From Janthinobacterium sp. J1-1 (GTDB taxonomy: Bacteria; Pseudomonadota; Gammaproteobacteria; Burkholderiales; Burkholderiaceae_D): 64,000 nt of DNA. This document shows, piece by piece, positions 8,993 to 17,693 of the stretch; within the stretch, counting starts at the first letter, position 1, and every line of letters begins with the position of its first letter. The DNA lies in NCBI RefSeq assembly GCF_030944405.1, contig NZ_CP132339.1:3968001-4032000 (forward strand). Direction: 5' to 3'. The translations under genes and the position numbers were made by a program. The notes below the pieces were generated by a model, which searched no databases, had not been told where the DNA came from, and worked only from the letters and a program-made list of their open reading frames with translations.

Positions 8993-9904
8993 ATGAAGAA
9001 CACGAACAAGGCGACCATGATCGGCCTGGTCGCCATCTTGCTGTGGAGCTCGATTGTCGGCCTGATCCGCAGCGTCAGCGAACTGCTCGGTCCCACGGGC
9101 GGCGCCGCCATGATGTACAGCGTGGCGTCGGTGTTCCTGCTGCTGTCGGTGGGCTGGGTACGGCTCAGCGAGTTTCCGCGCCGCTACCTGGTGTGGGGCA
9201 GCATCCTGTTCGTCACGTACGAGCTGTGCCTGTCGCTGTCGATCGGCTATGCCAATACGGCGCAACAGGCGATCGAAGTGGGCATGGTCAATTATCTGTG
9301 GCCCACGTTTACCATCGTTGCCGCCATCCTGTTCAACGGCCAGAAGACCAATCTGCTGATCGTGCCCGGATTTTTGCTGTCGGTGGCCGGCATCTGCTGG
9401 GTGCTGGGTGGCGAGCAGGGTTTCGATCTGGCCGACATGCTGCACAATGTGCGCGACAATCCGCTCAGCTACGGCCTGGCGTTTGCCGGCGCGCTGATCT
9501 GGGCCGCGTATTGCACGGTGACGGCGCGCATTGCGGCCGGCAAGAACGGCGTGACGCTGTTCTTTATCCTGGTCTCGATCAGCCTGTGGGGCAAGTACCT
9601 GCTCGGCGGTGGCGGCCACATGGCATTTACGGGCGAGGCCATCGTCTATCTGCTGCTGGCGGCCGCCGCCATGGGCTTCGGCTATGGCGCGTGGAACGTG
9701 GGCATCTTGCACGGCAACGTCACGGTGCTGGCCGGCGCCTCGTACTTTATTCCCGTGCTGTCGGCGGCGCTGTCGACCTTGCTGTTGCGCGCACCGCTCT
9801 CCATCGCCTTCTGGCAAGGCTCGGCCATGGTGTGTGGCGGCGCCATCCTGTGCTGGGTCGCCACACGCGCGCGGCGCACCAGCGGCAAACCTGTCATCGA
9901 CTGA
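8993..9904 (+). CDS. yddG: Aromatic amino acid exporter, DMT family, YddG
   Basis: A 303-residue drug/metabolite transporter superfamily protein with about ten membrane helices. It reads closely along the E. coli aromatic amino acid exporter YddG: the N-terminal ATMIGLVAILLWS, the QAIEVGMVNYLWP and ILFNGQKTN region, IWAAYCTVTARIA in the middle, and the AWNVGILHGNVTVLAGASYF motif in the second repeat. YddG exports phenylalanine, tyrosine, tryptophan and analogues across the inner membrane. Lying downstream of the amine oxidoreductase operon on the same strand, it may relieve accumulation of an aromatic intermediate or overlapping substrate; this link is inference. Confidence 0.88.
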   Translation: MKNTNKATMIGLVAILLWSSIVGLIRSVSELLGPTGGAAMMYSVASVFLLLSVGWVRLSEFPRRYLVWGSILFVTYELCLSLSIGYANTAQQAIEVGMVNYLWPTFTIVAAILFNGQKTNLLIVPGFLLSVAGICWVLGGEQGFDLADMLHNVRDNPLSYGLAFAGALIWAAYCTVTARIAAGKNGVTLFFILVSISLWGKYLLGGGGHMAFTGEAIVYLLLAAAAMGFGYGAWNVGILHGNVTVLAGASYFIPVLSAALSTLLLRAPLSIAFWQGSAMVCGGAILCWVATRARRTSGKPVID

Positions 9905-10017
9905 GTTTTATCTTCCCTTTGGTTCCATCCTGACCCCGGCCACGCGCCGGGCAGGGGGAGCTTTTACCTGTTGAAAAGACGCCGCAGAGCGTTTTTCCCA
10001 TCAAGGAGACCATCATC

Positions 10018-11013
10018 ATGCATTACAAACAAGCTCTGGTGCTTGCCGGCGCCACCCTGGGTGCATTTGCCGCGTCCATGCCGGCCCGGGCGCAATCGTC
10101 GCTTACGCTCAATGGCATGCTGGACCTCGGCGTGTTCCGCGATTTCGACGGCGCCAGCAAGGTCGGCACCATCCAGCGCAGCAATCTGGCCATCGTCGGC
10201 ACTGAGGACCTGGGCGGCGGCGTCAAAGCCGTGCTGCGCCTCGCCACCCGCGCCGAACTCGATACCGGCGCCAGCGAAGGCGCAGGCTACAAACCGTTCT
10301 GGCACGATGAAGCGACCATCGGCCTGCAGGGCGGCTGGGGCACGGTGCGCGCCGGGCGGGCCATGACGGCGATGTGGGCCAACGACTGGAAATTCGATCC
10401 CTGGGCCAACTTCAACCGCATCGCCTCGCCGGCCTGGCAGCACTGGCATTATCTGACGCCCAGCGACCCCTTCGGCAACAACGGCACGGCGGAATATGGC
10501 CGCCTGAACAACGGCATTTTCTACGACTCACCCACAGTGCGGGGCGTGACCTTGCGCCTGAGCGGCTCGCCCGAGCGCCAGCGTGAGCAGGGCGCGACGC
10601 GGCGGCCCGTGTCGGTGGTACTGGAATATGGGCAGGGGGCGGTGGCGGCCATGGCGGCCTTCGAGCGCAACAGCATCGGCGACCGCGACACGTTTGTCGC
10701 CGGCAAATATACCTTGGGTGTTGTGGCCATCATGGCCGCCCATGACGACAGCCGCGCACGGGCGACTGGCGGCAGGTCGCGCGCGGCCACGCTGTCCGCC
10801 ACCTGGCAGGTGGCCCCTGCCGTCCTGCTGAAGACGGGCTACAGCCGCCAGCGGCTGGACGCCGGCGTCGATCATTTTGTGTCGCTGGGCGCGGATTATT
10901 CCCTGTCGCGCCGCAGTACCCTGTACGCCAGCCTGGGCCGCCATCGCACTACGCCGCAGATGCCGCAGATGCTGCATACGGCGTTCGGCTTCGGCCTGGC
11001 GCATCTGTACTGA
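10018..11013 (+). CDS. Outer-membrane general porin (Burkholderiales OmpC-like)
   Basis: A 331-residue outer-membrane beta-barrel porin. A Sec signal peptide spans about residues 1-25 and ends in MPARAQSS, a good cleavage site after ARA. The mature start SSLTLNGMLDLG is typical of the Burkholderiales/Neisseria general porin family, as are GTEDLGGGVKAVLRL, a loop-3-like acidic region, and the alternating hydrophobic strands to the end. The C-terminus ends in AHLY rather than the usual phenylalanine, and the protein is somewhat short for the family. It is last in the co-oriented gene series and may form the outer-membrane entry route for the operon's substrate. A GC hairpin (9935-9951) lies just upstream. 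Confidence 0.85.
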   Translation: MHYKQALVLAGATLGAFAASMPARAQSSLTLNGMLDLGVFRDFDGASKVGTIQRSNLAIVGTEDLGGGVKAVLRLATRAELDTGASEGAGYKPFWHDEATIGLQGGWGTVRAGRAMTAMWANDWKFDPWANFNRIASPAWQHWHYLTPSDPFGNNGTAEYGRLNNGIFYDSPTVRGVTLRLSGSPERQREQGATRRPVSVVLEYGQGAVAAMAAFERNSIGDRDTFVAGKYTLGVVAIMAAHDDSRARATGGRSRAATLSATWQVAPAVLLKTGYSRQRLDAGVDHFVSLGADYSLSRRSTLYASLGRHRTTPQMPQMLHTAFGFGLAHLY

Positions 11014-11017
11014 CTGA

Positions 11018-11461
11018 TTACTCGTTCCAGCTTTTGATACTGTGTTTCATGATGCCGACCCTGCGCCGTTCCACCACCTGCAGCGGCGCGGGCGCGACGG
11101 TCAGCCGGTCGAATGTAACGACGATATCGGCGTCCTCGGGGCGCCAGGCAACGATGTCGATCAGCTGATACCGGCTGCCATCGGCCGCCGTGTCTTCGCC
11201 GCCCGGCCCGATGCGGACCAGCGCCGCATCGGGCGTGCGGGCCACCCACTGCGTGCCGGGTGCAACCGGCAGGCGGGCGCGGTTCACGCTATCGGTCTGG
11301 GCATGGAAGATGCAGCCGTCCGGCGTGGCGCCGTGTGCGGGGCAGTGCGCGGCGTGGGTGCCGGGGCGCAGGGCGTTGCGGATGGCAAATTCCGGTTCGG
11401 CGGCAAAGGTGCCGGCCGCCAGGCCCAGCGAAAGCAGGGCGGACAAGGTGCGCAAAATCAT
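11018..11461 (-). CDS. Small exported protein of unknown function
   Basis: A 147-residue protein with a clear Sec signal peptide (about residues 1-21, hydrophobic core LSALLSLGLAAGTFAA). The mature part has two cysteines separated by nine residues (HCPAHGATPDGC) that could form a disulphide, but no recognised domain. Convergent with the porin gene; the stops lie about 5 bp apart. It is followed on the same strand, with a 60-bp gap, by the gene order going left, and itself lies downstream of the exported FAD oxidoreductase, so the two may be co-transcribed. No function is proposed. Confidence 0.65.
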   Translation of the reverse strand: MILRTLSALLSLGLAAGTFAAEPEFAIRNALRPGTHAAHCPAHGATPDGCIFHAQTDSVNRARLPVAPGTQWVARTPDAALVRIGPGGEDTAADGSRYQLIDIVAWRPEDADIVVTFDRLTVAPAPLQVVERRRVGIMKHSIKSWNE

Positions 11462-11525
11462 GCGAGATTTCCTGATATGAGAGTAAAGGCACCGGGAAAC
11501 GCGAGGTCGCCCGGTGCCCGGGTGC

Positions 11526-12962
11526 TTACGCTTCGATGCCGGCCTGCGACTGGCCCCAGCGCAGGTTGGCGTTGACGCCCATCGCCAGGAACGGCTGCGG
11601 CGGATTGAGGGCCGGTTTCGGCGAGGCCAGCAGGAACTCGGTCAGCGGATGGCGCTTGCCGGCCAGCAGGTCCGCCAGCAGGGTGCCGGTGGCCGTGCCG
11701 CGCACGGTGCCCAGGCCATTGCAGCCCAGCGCGCCATACACATTCGGCCGCAGTTCGCCAAAGAAGCCGGCGCCGTTGCGGGTCATGCCCAGGCCGCCGC
11801 CCCAGGTATAGTCGAACTCGACCTGTTTCAGGGTCGGGAAGCGGCGCTCGAACGAGGTGCGGTGGCTGGCCGCAAACCGTTTGGTAAAGCCGTCCTTGAA
11901 ACGGCCGTCGGCGTTATAGCTGAAGCTGTTGCGCACCAGGATGCGGTTGTCGTGTGTGCGGCGCAAGGTGGTGCCGAACGGGTCGGCCGGGATCACGCCC
12001 CAGTAATCCTTGCCGCCGATGCTGTCCTGTTCCGCCTTTGTCAAAGGCCGGGTCAGGCTGCCGTAGGTAAAGATCGGCAGGATGCGGTCTTCCAGGAAGC
12101 CGAAGTGGGTGCCGAAATGGTTGTTCGCCAGGATCAGCTTGTCGGCCACGATGCGGCCGGTGGCGTGCTGCAGCACGACTTTGCTGCCGTAGTCGACCGC
12201 CGTGATGACCGTGTTTTCATACAGCGTGACATTGGCCGGCAGGCTGTCGGCCAGGCCCTTGACCAGTGCCGATGGCTGCACCAGCATGGTGCCCGGCGTG
12301 TACAGCGCCTTGCGGTAGAACGAGGTGCCCAGGTGGTCGGGAATATCCTTGCCTTCGATGATTTCGCAGGGCTGGCCCAGCTTTTTCAGGCCGCCATGGT
12401 AGGCCTCGAGCACCGCGATGCCCTTGTCCTCGACGGCCGCCTGGTATTTGCCCGAGTGGCGCAGCTGGGCATCGGCCAGCTGGAATTCTTCCACCAGGTC
12501 GCGCAGGCGGAACTGGCCGTAGCGGTTCAGGTCGAGGATCTGTTTGGCGATAGTCTGGTCGCCGATATAGTCGGGTGCGCCGATATCGTGCGGCACATCG
12601 ATCAGGAAGCCCGCGTTGCGGCCCGAGGTGCCGAAGCCGACCTGCTGTCCTTCCACCAGGATCACCTGGTCGTTCGGGAAATTCAGGGCCAACTGGCGCG
12701 CGGCCGCCAGGCCCGTAAAGCCGCCGCCGATCACCACCCAGGGCGCCTTGGCGTCGCCGATCAGCGGCTGCTTCGGTTCGCGCTGGCGGCTGGTGTGGAA
12801 CCAGCCCGGCGTCGGATCGTCGGCCGGCAGCGCATCGACGCGGTGCAGGGTGGACGGATCGCCCGGCAGGCTGTCGTGCAGCAGCGTCGCGCCCGCACCC
12901 ATGGCCACCACGCCAACGCCGGCGCCCGCTCCCAGGATTGCATTTCTTCTCGAAATTGCCAT
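11526..12962 (-). CDS. FAD-dependent oxidoreductase (DAO family) with twin-arginine signal
   Basis: A 478-residue paralogue of the oxidoreductase at 3689-5008: long identical or near-identical blocks (FTGLAAARQLAL, VGFGTSGRNAGF, GKYQAAVED, ALVKGLADSLPANVTLYEN, WGVIPADPFG) run through both. The difference is the N-terminus, where SRRNAILGAGAGVG (Arg5-Arg6) followed by a hydrophobic stretch is a twin-arginine export signal, so the folded flavoprotein is probably periplasmic. The start chosen is ATG 12962, preceded by GGAG about ten bases upstream; the frame stays open to 13055 but would bury the signal. A TGTATACA palindrome lies upstream and a GntR gene precedes it on the same strand, suggesting regulation by that protein. 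Confidence 0.85.
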   Translation of the reverse strand: MAISRRNAILGAGAGVGVVAMGAGATLLHDSLPGDPSTLHRVDALPADDPTPGWFHTSRQREPKQPLIGDAKAPWVVIGGGFTGLAAARQLALNFPNDQVILVEGQQVGFGTSGRNAGFLIDVPHDIGAPDYIGDQTIAKQILDLNRYGQFRLRDLVEEFQLADAQLRHSGKYQAAVEDKGIAVLEAYHGGLKKLGQPCEIIEGKDIPDHLGTSFYRKALYTPGTMLVQPSALVKGLADSLPANVTLYENTVITAVDYGSKVVLQHATGRIVADKLILANNHFGTHFGFLEDRILPIFTYGSLTRPLTKAEQDSIGGKDYWGVIPADPFGTTLRRTHDNRILVRNSFSYNADGRFKDGFTKRFAASHRTSFERRFPTLKQVEFDYTWGGGLGMTRNGAGFFGELRPNVYGALGCNGLGTVRGTATGTLLADLLAGKRHPLTEFLLASPKPALNPPQPFLAMGVNANLRWGQSQAGIEA

Positions 12963-12994
12963 TGAACTTCTACTCCAATCAATATTGTCTACAC

Positions 12995-13004
12995 TATGTA
13001 TACA
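12995..13004. promoter_or_regulatory. Possible GntR (FCD subfamily) operator
   Basis: TATGTATACA, containing the 8-bp palindrome TGTATACA at 12997-13004, lies 33-42 bp upstream of the exported FAD oxidoreductase start. It resembles the short T-G-T-n-n-A-C-A dyads bound by FCD-type GntR regulators, and such a regulator is encoded immediately upstream. Assignment is by similarity to the family consensus and position only. Confidence 0.35.
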
Positions 13005-13075
13005 GAAAGTATATTGATTATAGTCAAAGTTTTGACAAGCTTCAACCGGGAGCAAGGCTAGTTTCTTTCAGGCAA

Positions 13076-13101
13076 TAAAAAAGCCGGCACAAGGCCGGCT
13101 T
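13076..13101 (-). terminator. Factor-independent terminator after the GntR gene
   Basis: Perfect 8-bp stem (AAGCCGGC 13081-13088, GCCGGCTT 13094-13101) with a 5-base loop. Read on the minus strand it is followed by a run of T residues (complement of 13077-13082), as expected for a terminator of the GntR gene ending at 13122. It separates that gene from the FAD oxidoreductase downstream. Confidence 0.8.
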
Positions 13102-13121
13102 CAACGCGGTCATCGAATAGA

Positions 13122-13868
13122 CTAGCGGATCGTGTCGTGCTCCATCGGCAGCACCATGCCGGCTGGCACCACGTACTCCGTCATGCGCAGGCGCGACAGT
13201 TCCCAGTGCGCGCGCACCAGTTCGCCCGCCGCCTGGGCATCGCGGCGTTCGATCGCGGCGATGATCTGTTCATGCTGCAGCATGGCCGTGTCGAGGTTGG
13301 CCTGCATGTCGGGCGTGGTCGGCTGGCGGTAGAAGATCCGGCCCATGCGCGCATGGTCGATCAGCAGCCGGCGCAGGCTGGGCATCAGGTAGTCGTTATG
13401 CGCCATCTTGCCGATGGCCAAGTGGAACTGGTCGTTGCAATGGACGCGGGCGGCGAGGTCGTTTTGTTCGATGGCGGCGCGGAACTGCGCCTGGATCTGT
13501 TTCAGTCCGGCGATCTCCTCCGGACTCGCATGCTGGGCGGCCAGTTGCGTGGTGGCCACATAGATCAGCGGCGCGGCCAAAAAGAAACTGCGCATGGACT
13601 GGTAGCCCATCGCCGCCACGCGGGCCGGCCGGTTCGGCTCCAGCTCGATATAGCCTTCCGCCGCCAGCTGCCGCATCAGCTCGCGCACGGGCGGGCGCGA
13701 CAGGCCGAACTCCTCGGCCAGCGTGACCTCGTCGATCACGGCGCCCGGCGCCAGCTCCATGCCGGTAATACGGCGCCGCAAGGTGTCGTTGAGCACGGCC
13801 TTGCGGTCGACCGCCACCTCCGCCGGCGCGGAATCGCTTGCTGCTGCTGCCTTCATGGGGGCTTTCAT
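13122..13868 (-). CDS. GntR family regulator with FCD effector domain
   Basis: About 248 residues. An N-terminal winged helix-turn-helix (around residues 20-80, with GAVIDEVTLAEEFGLSRPPVRE and LAAEGYIELEPNR) is followed by an all-helical FCD ligand domain; the metal/ligand-binding histidine pattern is visible in CNDQFHLAIGKMAHN and in LQHEQIIAAIERRD. FCD regulators usually sense organic acids or amino acids and repress nearby catabolic genes. It lies upstream of the exported FAD oxidoreductase on the same strand. Start uncertain: ATG 13868 is used, ATG 13856 and TTG 13890-13892 are alternatives, and none has a strong ribosome binding site. Confidence 0.85.
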   Translation of the reverse strand: MKAPMKAAAASDSAPAEVAVDRKAVLNDTLRRRITGMELAPGAVIDEVTLAEEFGLSRPPVRELMRQLAAEGYIELEPNRPARVAAMGYQSMRSFFLAAPLIYVATTQLAAQHASPEEIAGLKQIQAQFRAAIEQNDLAARVHCNDQFHLAIGKMAHNDYLMPSLRRLLIDHARMGRIFYRQPTTPDMQANLDTAMLQHEQIIAAIERRDAQAAGELVRAHWELSRLRMTEYVVPAGMVLPMEHDTIR

Positions 13869-14127
13869 TCTGGGGTTGGAGGGACAGGGCAAACTCTATA
13901 GTGGCGTGTGCTGGGCGTCAACCTGATACCGTATGGCATTTTTTTTCCGCGCTAGCTGCATGTGTTTGTTGTAGTGTGTCCACTGACGCCGTCAAATATC
14001 CGGAAAGTGAGATTTGGTGATTAATTGCTTGTTTCTAATATGTTAATGTCTATCCATGAATGTTTCTATGGCAAAAATGTTTGCATAATAGCTACACAGT
14101 TCATTGAGTAAATCAACGGGGAAGTGT

Positions 14128-16764
14128 GTGGAACAAGCAGAAGACCTGGCGGCACATCCCGCCAAAGCAAAACCTGAATATGCGATTCGTATTTCAAATG
14201 CCAGCAAGCTGAATTTGGCGGATTTCCAGAACTCCGTGCCGCTGTTGCGCGAGTTGGGTATCGTGAACGAGAGCGAGCATGAGCTCACCGACTTGAAGCT
14301 GCGTCTGGAATCATTTCCGCCGTTCCTGAAACCGAAGACGTGGACCATCGATGCCTGCCAGGCAAGCTCTGTTTACGGCATCAGGGAATGCGATGTGCAG
14401 CTCGATGGCACTTTGTTCGGTAAATTGACCGAAGCTGTCACGTCGACCATCATATTGACGCTGGTCGGCAAGGCAGGGTCAGGCGAAGAGCGTATGCTGG
14501 CGAGCGATGAGCGTCAGGTCGAGCTCTTGCCACGCAATCAGTGGGGCGGTTTGTCGCATCTTCCCGATCTGGTAGCGGCATTCGTGCAACCGAATGAGCC
14601 AGCCATCGACCGCCTGCTCAAGCAATCGGCCGAAGTCTTGCGCCAGGCCGGCAAAAATGCCGCGCTGGACGGCTATCAGGGTGGTGCGAAGCGAGCATGG
14701 GAGCTTGCCTCGGCGCTATGGACAGCTGTGGCGGGGCTGGGTCTCGATTATGCCCTGCCACCGGCCAGTTTCGAACACCGTGGCCAGAAGGTGCGCAGTG
14801 CGGCGCAGGTGATGGACTCCCGTATTGCCACTTGCCTCGATCTGACTTTGCTGTTTTGTTCGGCGCTGGAGCAAATGGGCTTGAACTCCATCGTGGTGTT
14901 TACCAGGGGCCATGCGTTCGCTGGCGTCTGGTTACGCCAGCAAGAATTTTCCACGGTGGTGGTTGATGACGTGACGGCTATCCGCAAGCGCGTCCGGTTG
15001 AAAGAGATGGTCCTTTTCGAAACCACCTTGATTACCGCTCGGCCGGCGCCATCGTTTACGTATGCGATGGAGTATGCGGCCAAGCAGATCGCCGAGAACG
15101 TGGAGGAGCAATTCGAGCTGGTAGTCGATATCCGGCGTGCCCGCATGCAGCGCATCAAGCCGCTTGCCAGTGGAGAAAATCAGAACCTCGCCCCCGCTGA
15201 TGATAGCCCATTGAAAGCCACCGCTGCGACTTTCGACGACGAGGCTCCTGAGTTGCCCGACGATGCCAATCTCGCGGTCGAGGATACGATACTCGACCCC
15301 AGAGACAGGCTGGCGCGTTGGCAACGCAAGCTGCTGGATCTGTCTCTGCGTAACAATCTGCTTAATTTCAAAAGCGGCAAGAAGGCCATGCGTCTTGACG
15401 CGCCGGAACCCGGTGCGCTGGAAGACTTGCTATCGGACGGTGCGCCAATACGTTTGCTGCCAAGGCCGGACCTCATGGACGGACGCGACCCTCGCAATCA
15501 GGCTATCCATGAACAACGCTCGCGCGAGGACGTGCGGCGCGAACATGCGATCGATGCATTGAAGCGGCGCGAGGTATTTGTCAGCGTGGACGGGCAGGAG
15601 CTTGAGGCCAGACTGGTCGATCTTTACCGCAGCGCCCGCACCGTATTGCAGGAAGGCGGTGCCAACACGCTGTTTCTGGCGCTGGGTTTCCTGAACTGGA
15701 CACGCGACGACAAGGAAGGGCAGAAATACAAGGCGCCGCTAATCCTGATTCCGGTATCGTTGCAGCGCAAGAGCGCGCGCTCGGGCTTTACCTTGTGCCT
15801 GCACGAGGATGAACCTCGGCTCAACCCCACCCTTATCGAGATGCTGCGGCAGGATTTTCACCTCAATCTGGGCGTGCTTGATGGCCAGCTGCCGCAGGAT
15901 TCCGCCGGGCTCGACGTCGCGTTGATCTGGCGCACCGTGTCCCATGCCATCCGCGACATCAAGGGATGGGAGGTATCGGATGAAGTCATGCTGGCCTCGT
16001 TCTCGTTCGCGAAATACCTGATGTGGGTGGATCTCGTGCAACGCACAGAGCAGTTGCGCCAGAGTCCGGTAGTGCGACATTTGATTGACAGTCCGCGCGA
16101 ACCCTATCCCTCCACGTCCGCGTTTCCACTGGCGAGACAACTCGATGCGCAATTTGCGCCCGAAAAAACCTTTTGCCCGCTGCCTGTCGATTCGTCACAA
16201 CTATCGGCCGTGATGGCCGGCGCGCAGGGCAAGGACTTCGTCCTGATCGGCCCACCGGGTACGGGCAAGAGCCAGACCATTGCCAACCTGATTGCCCAGT
16301 GCCTGGCCGAGGGCAAGCGTGTCTTGTTCGTGTCGGAAAAAATCGCCGCACTGGAGGTGGTTTACCGACGCTTGCGCGAAGTTGGATTGGGAGAATTCTG
16401 CCTGGAACTTCACTCCAGCAAGGCGCGCAAGCTCGATGTGATCACGCAGTTGCAAAGGGCGTGGGATGCGCAGGGCGACGTCGATCCTGCCGAATGGCGC
16501 GCGCAGGCGACGAAGTTGAAGCAGTTGCGCGATGAACTGAACCGATATGTCGAGCGACTGCATCACCGGCACCGCAATGGCCTGACGATCTACAAGGCGA
16601 TCGGCATCGTGGTCGACGGCGAAGATGTGCCGAAGTTGGCGCTGTCGTGGCCCTTCGCTGATGTACACGACCAGGCCGATATCGAGCAGTTGCGGGACGT
16701 GACGGCGCGGCTCGAAGTCAACGCCACGGCCGTCGGCATCCAGGAATTGCTCGCGGGGCCGCTA
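14128..16764 (+). pseudogene. Hhe-like defence helicase, 5' part: transglutaminase-like, DUF4011 and Walker A (split by IS5-family element)
   Basis: First 879 codons of a giant helicase gene, ended artificially by a TGA inside the inserted element (16774-16776). An N-terminal region (about 200-300) looks transglutaminase-like, with Cys236, His262 and Asp280 in the right order. The DUF4011 hallmark LLDLSLRNNLLNF is near 402-414, and LFLALGFLNW and APLILIPVSL follow. The helicase Walker A, GPPGTGKSQT, begins at residue 708. This order matches DUF4011-helicase-Vsr proteins of the Hhe anti-phage system. The start is probably GTG 14128 after GGGGA; TTG 14104 in the same frame is possible. The part left lacks Walker B and the nuclease, so it should be inactive alone. 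Coding sequence looks less GC-extreme than the flanks, consistent with transfer. Confidence 0.85.
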
Positions 16765-17691
16765 GGGTCTGTCTGACTGATTTCAGAGGAGCCATAGGAT
16801 CATTGTTGCGATAGTCACACCTGCCAAATAGTTGTGTCCGCGTTTGTCGTAGCGAGTTGCGACGGCGCGGAAATCTTTCAAACGGTTGATTGCGCGCTCA
16901 ACGACATTGCGGCCTTTGTAAGCTTGTGCGTCAAAGCGCGGCGGTGCGCCACCTCGACGTCCCTTGCGTAAGCGGTTCTGTCGCGCATCTTGACGTTCAG
17001 GGCAAATGCATCGAATGCCTCTGGCCTGGATCTGTTGCCGATAATGTCGAGCACCATAAGCGCGGTCGACGCGCACGCTCGATGGTCTTTTTCGGGGGCG
17101 ACCACGGCCCGGACGAGGCACATTAATCGCATCGAGTACCTGGCCGACGTGGGCGGCATCGCTACACTGGCCGGCAGTGACAAGAACGGATAGCGGCAAA
17201 CCGTGTCCATCGACGCATAAATGGATTTTGCTGGTGATGCCCCCGCGTGAACGCCCCAGCCACTCGTCAGTTACGGCCCCCTTTTTTCGGCTGCTGGCAG
17301 CGTCTTTCGTGCCCCGACAGCACTGCGCTGGGCCTTGATGTATGTGGCGTCGAGCGCAGCGCCATCCCAGTCCACCAGGCCGGCCTCGTCGGCTGCAGCC
17401 TGCATGACCCGGAGAAGTCGCTGCCAAGTACCGCTCCTCGACCAACGAACAAATCGGTCATAACAGGTCTGCCAAGGACCGTAGCGCGGCGGAATGTCGC
17501 GCCAAGGAGCGCCTGTTCGCAAGCGCCATAGGATGCCATTGATCACGTGCCGATGCTCGACATACACGTGACCGTGATGGGGGTTGGAGGGCAGATGGGG
17601 CTCAAGTTTGCACCACTGCTTTTCGGTAAGGTCAGTTCGGCTCATCGCTCTATGACCATCCAACCTCAATTAAGTTCAGTCAGACAGACCC
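16765..17691. mobile_element. IS5-family insertion sequence (IS427-like group), 927 bp
   Basis: Complete element bounded by perfect 16-bp terminal inverted repeats: GGGTCTGTCTGACTGA at 16765-16780 and its reverse complement at 17676-17691. A TA target duplication flanks it (16763-16764 and 17692-17693). It carries one transposase encoded in two overlapping frames on the minus strand joined by a predicted frameshift. Size, ends and TA target fit the IS5 family, IS427-like group. It lies inside the helicase gene in the opposite orientation to it; deleting the element plus one TA restores the helicase reading frame exactly (CCG CTA ATG GCG). The intact repeats and duplication point to a recent insertion. 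Confidence 0.93.
16783..17645 (-). CDS. IS5-family transposase (OrfA/OrfB, -1 frameshift)
   Basis: DDE transposase in two frames. OrfA runs from ATG 17645 (TTG 17669 also possible) to a stop at 17271, with the [14 protein letters not shown] opening and [21 protein letters not shown] helix region plus the first catalytic Asp in LDATYIK. OrfB continues to 16783 with the second Asp in VRVDRAYGA and the catalytic Glu in [13 protein letters not shown]. The overlap holds A6G5 (complement of 17277-17287), a classic slippery run; a -1 slip there yields a single product of about 287 residues. Needed for mobility of the surrounding element. All catalytic residues are present, so the element is probably still active. 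Confidence 0.9.
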
Positions 17692-17693
17692 TA

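Noticed and set aside
14043..14348. A 101-codon minus-strand open frame at the start of the helicase gene
   Set aside because: It overlaps the promoter and first codons of the helicase gene and has no recognisable features.
17547..17693. Apparent N-terminal extension of the helicase 3' part reaching into the IS element
   Set aside because: The stretch is antisense transposase sequence that happens to be open; the true upstream part of the helicase lies on the other side of the element.
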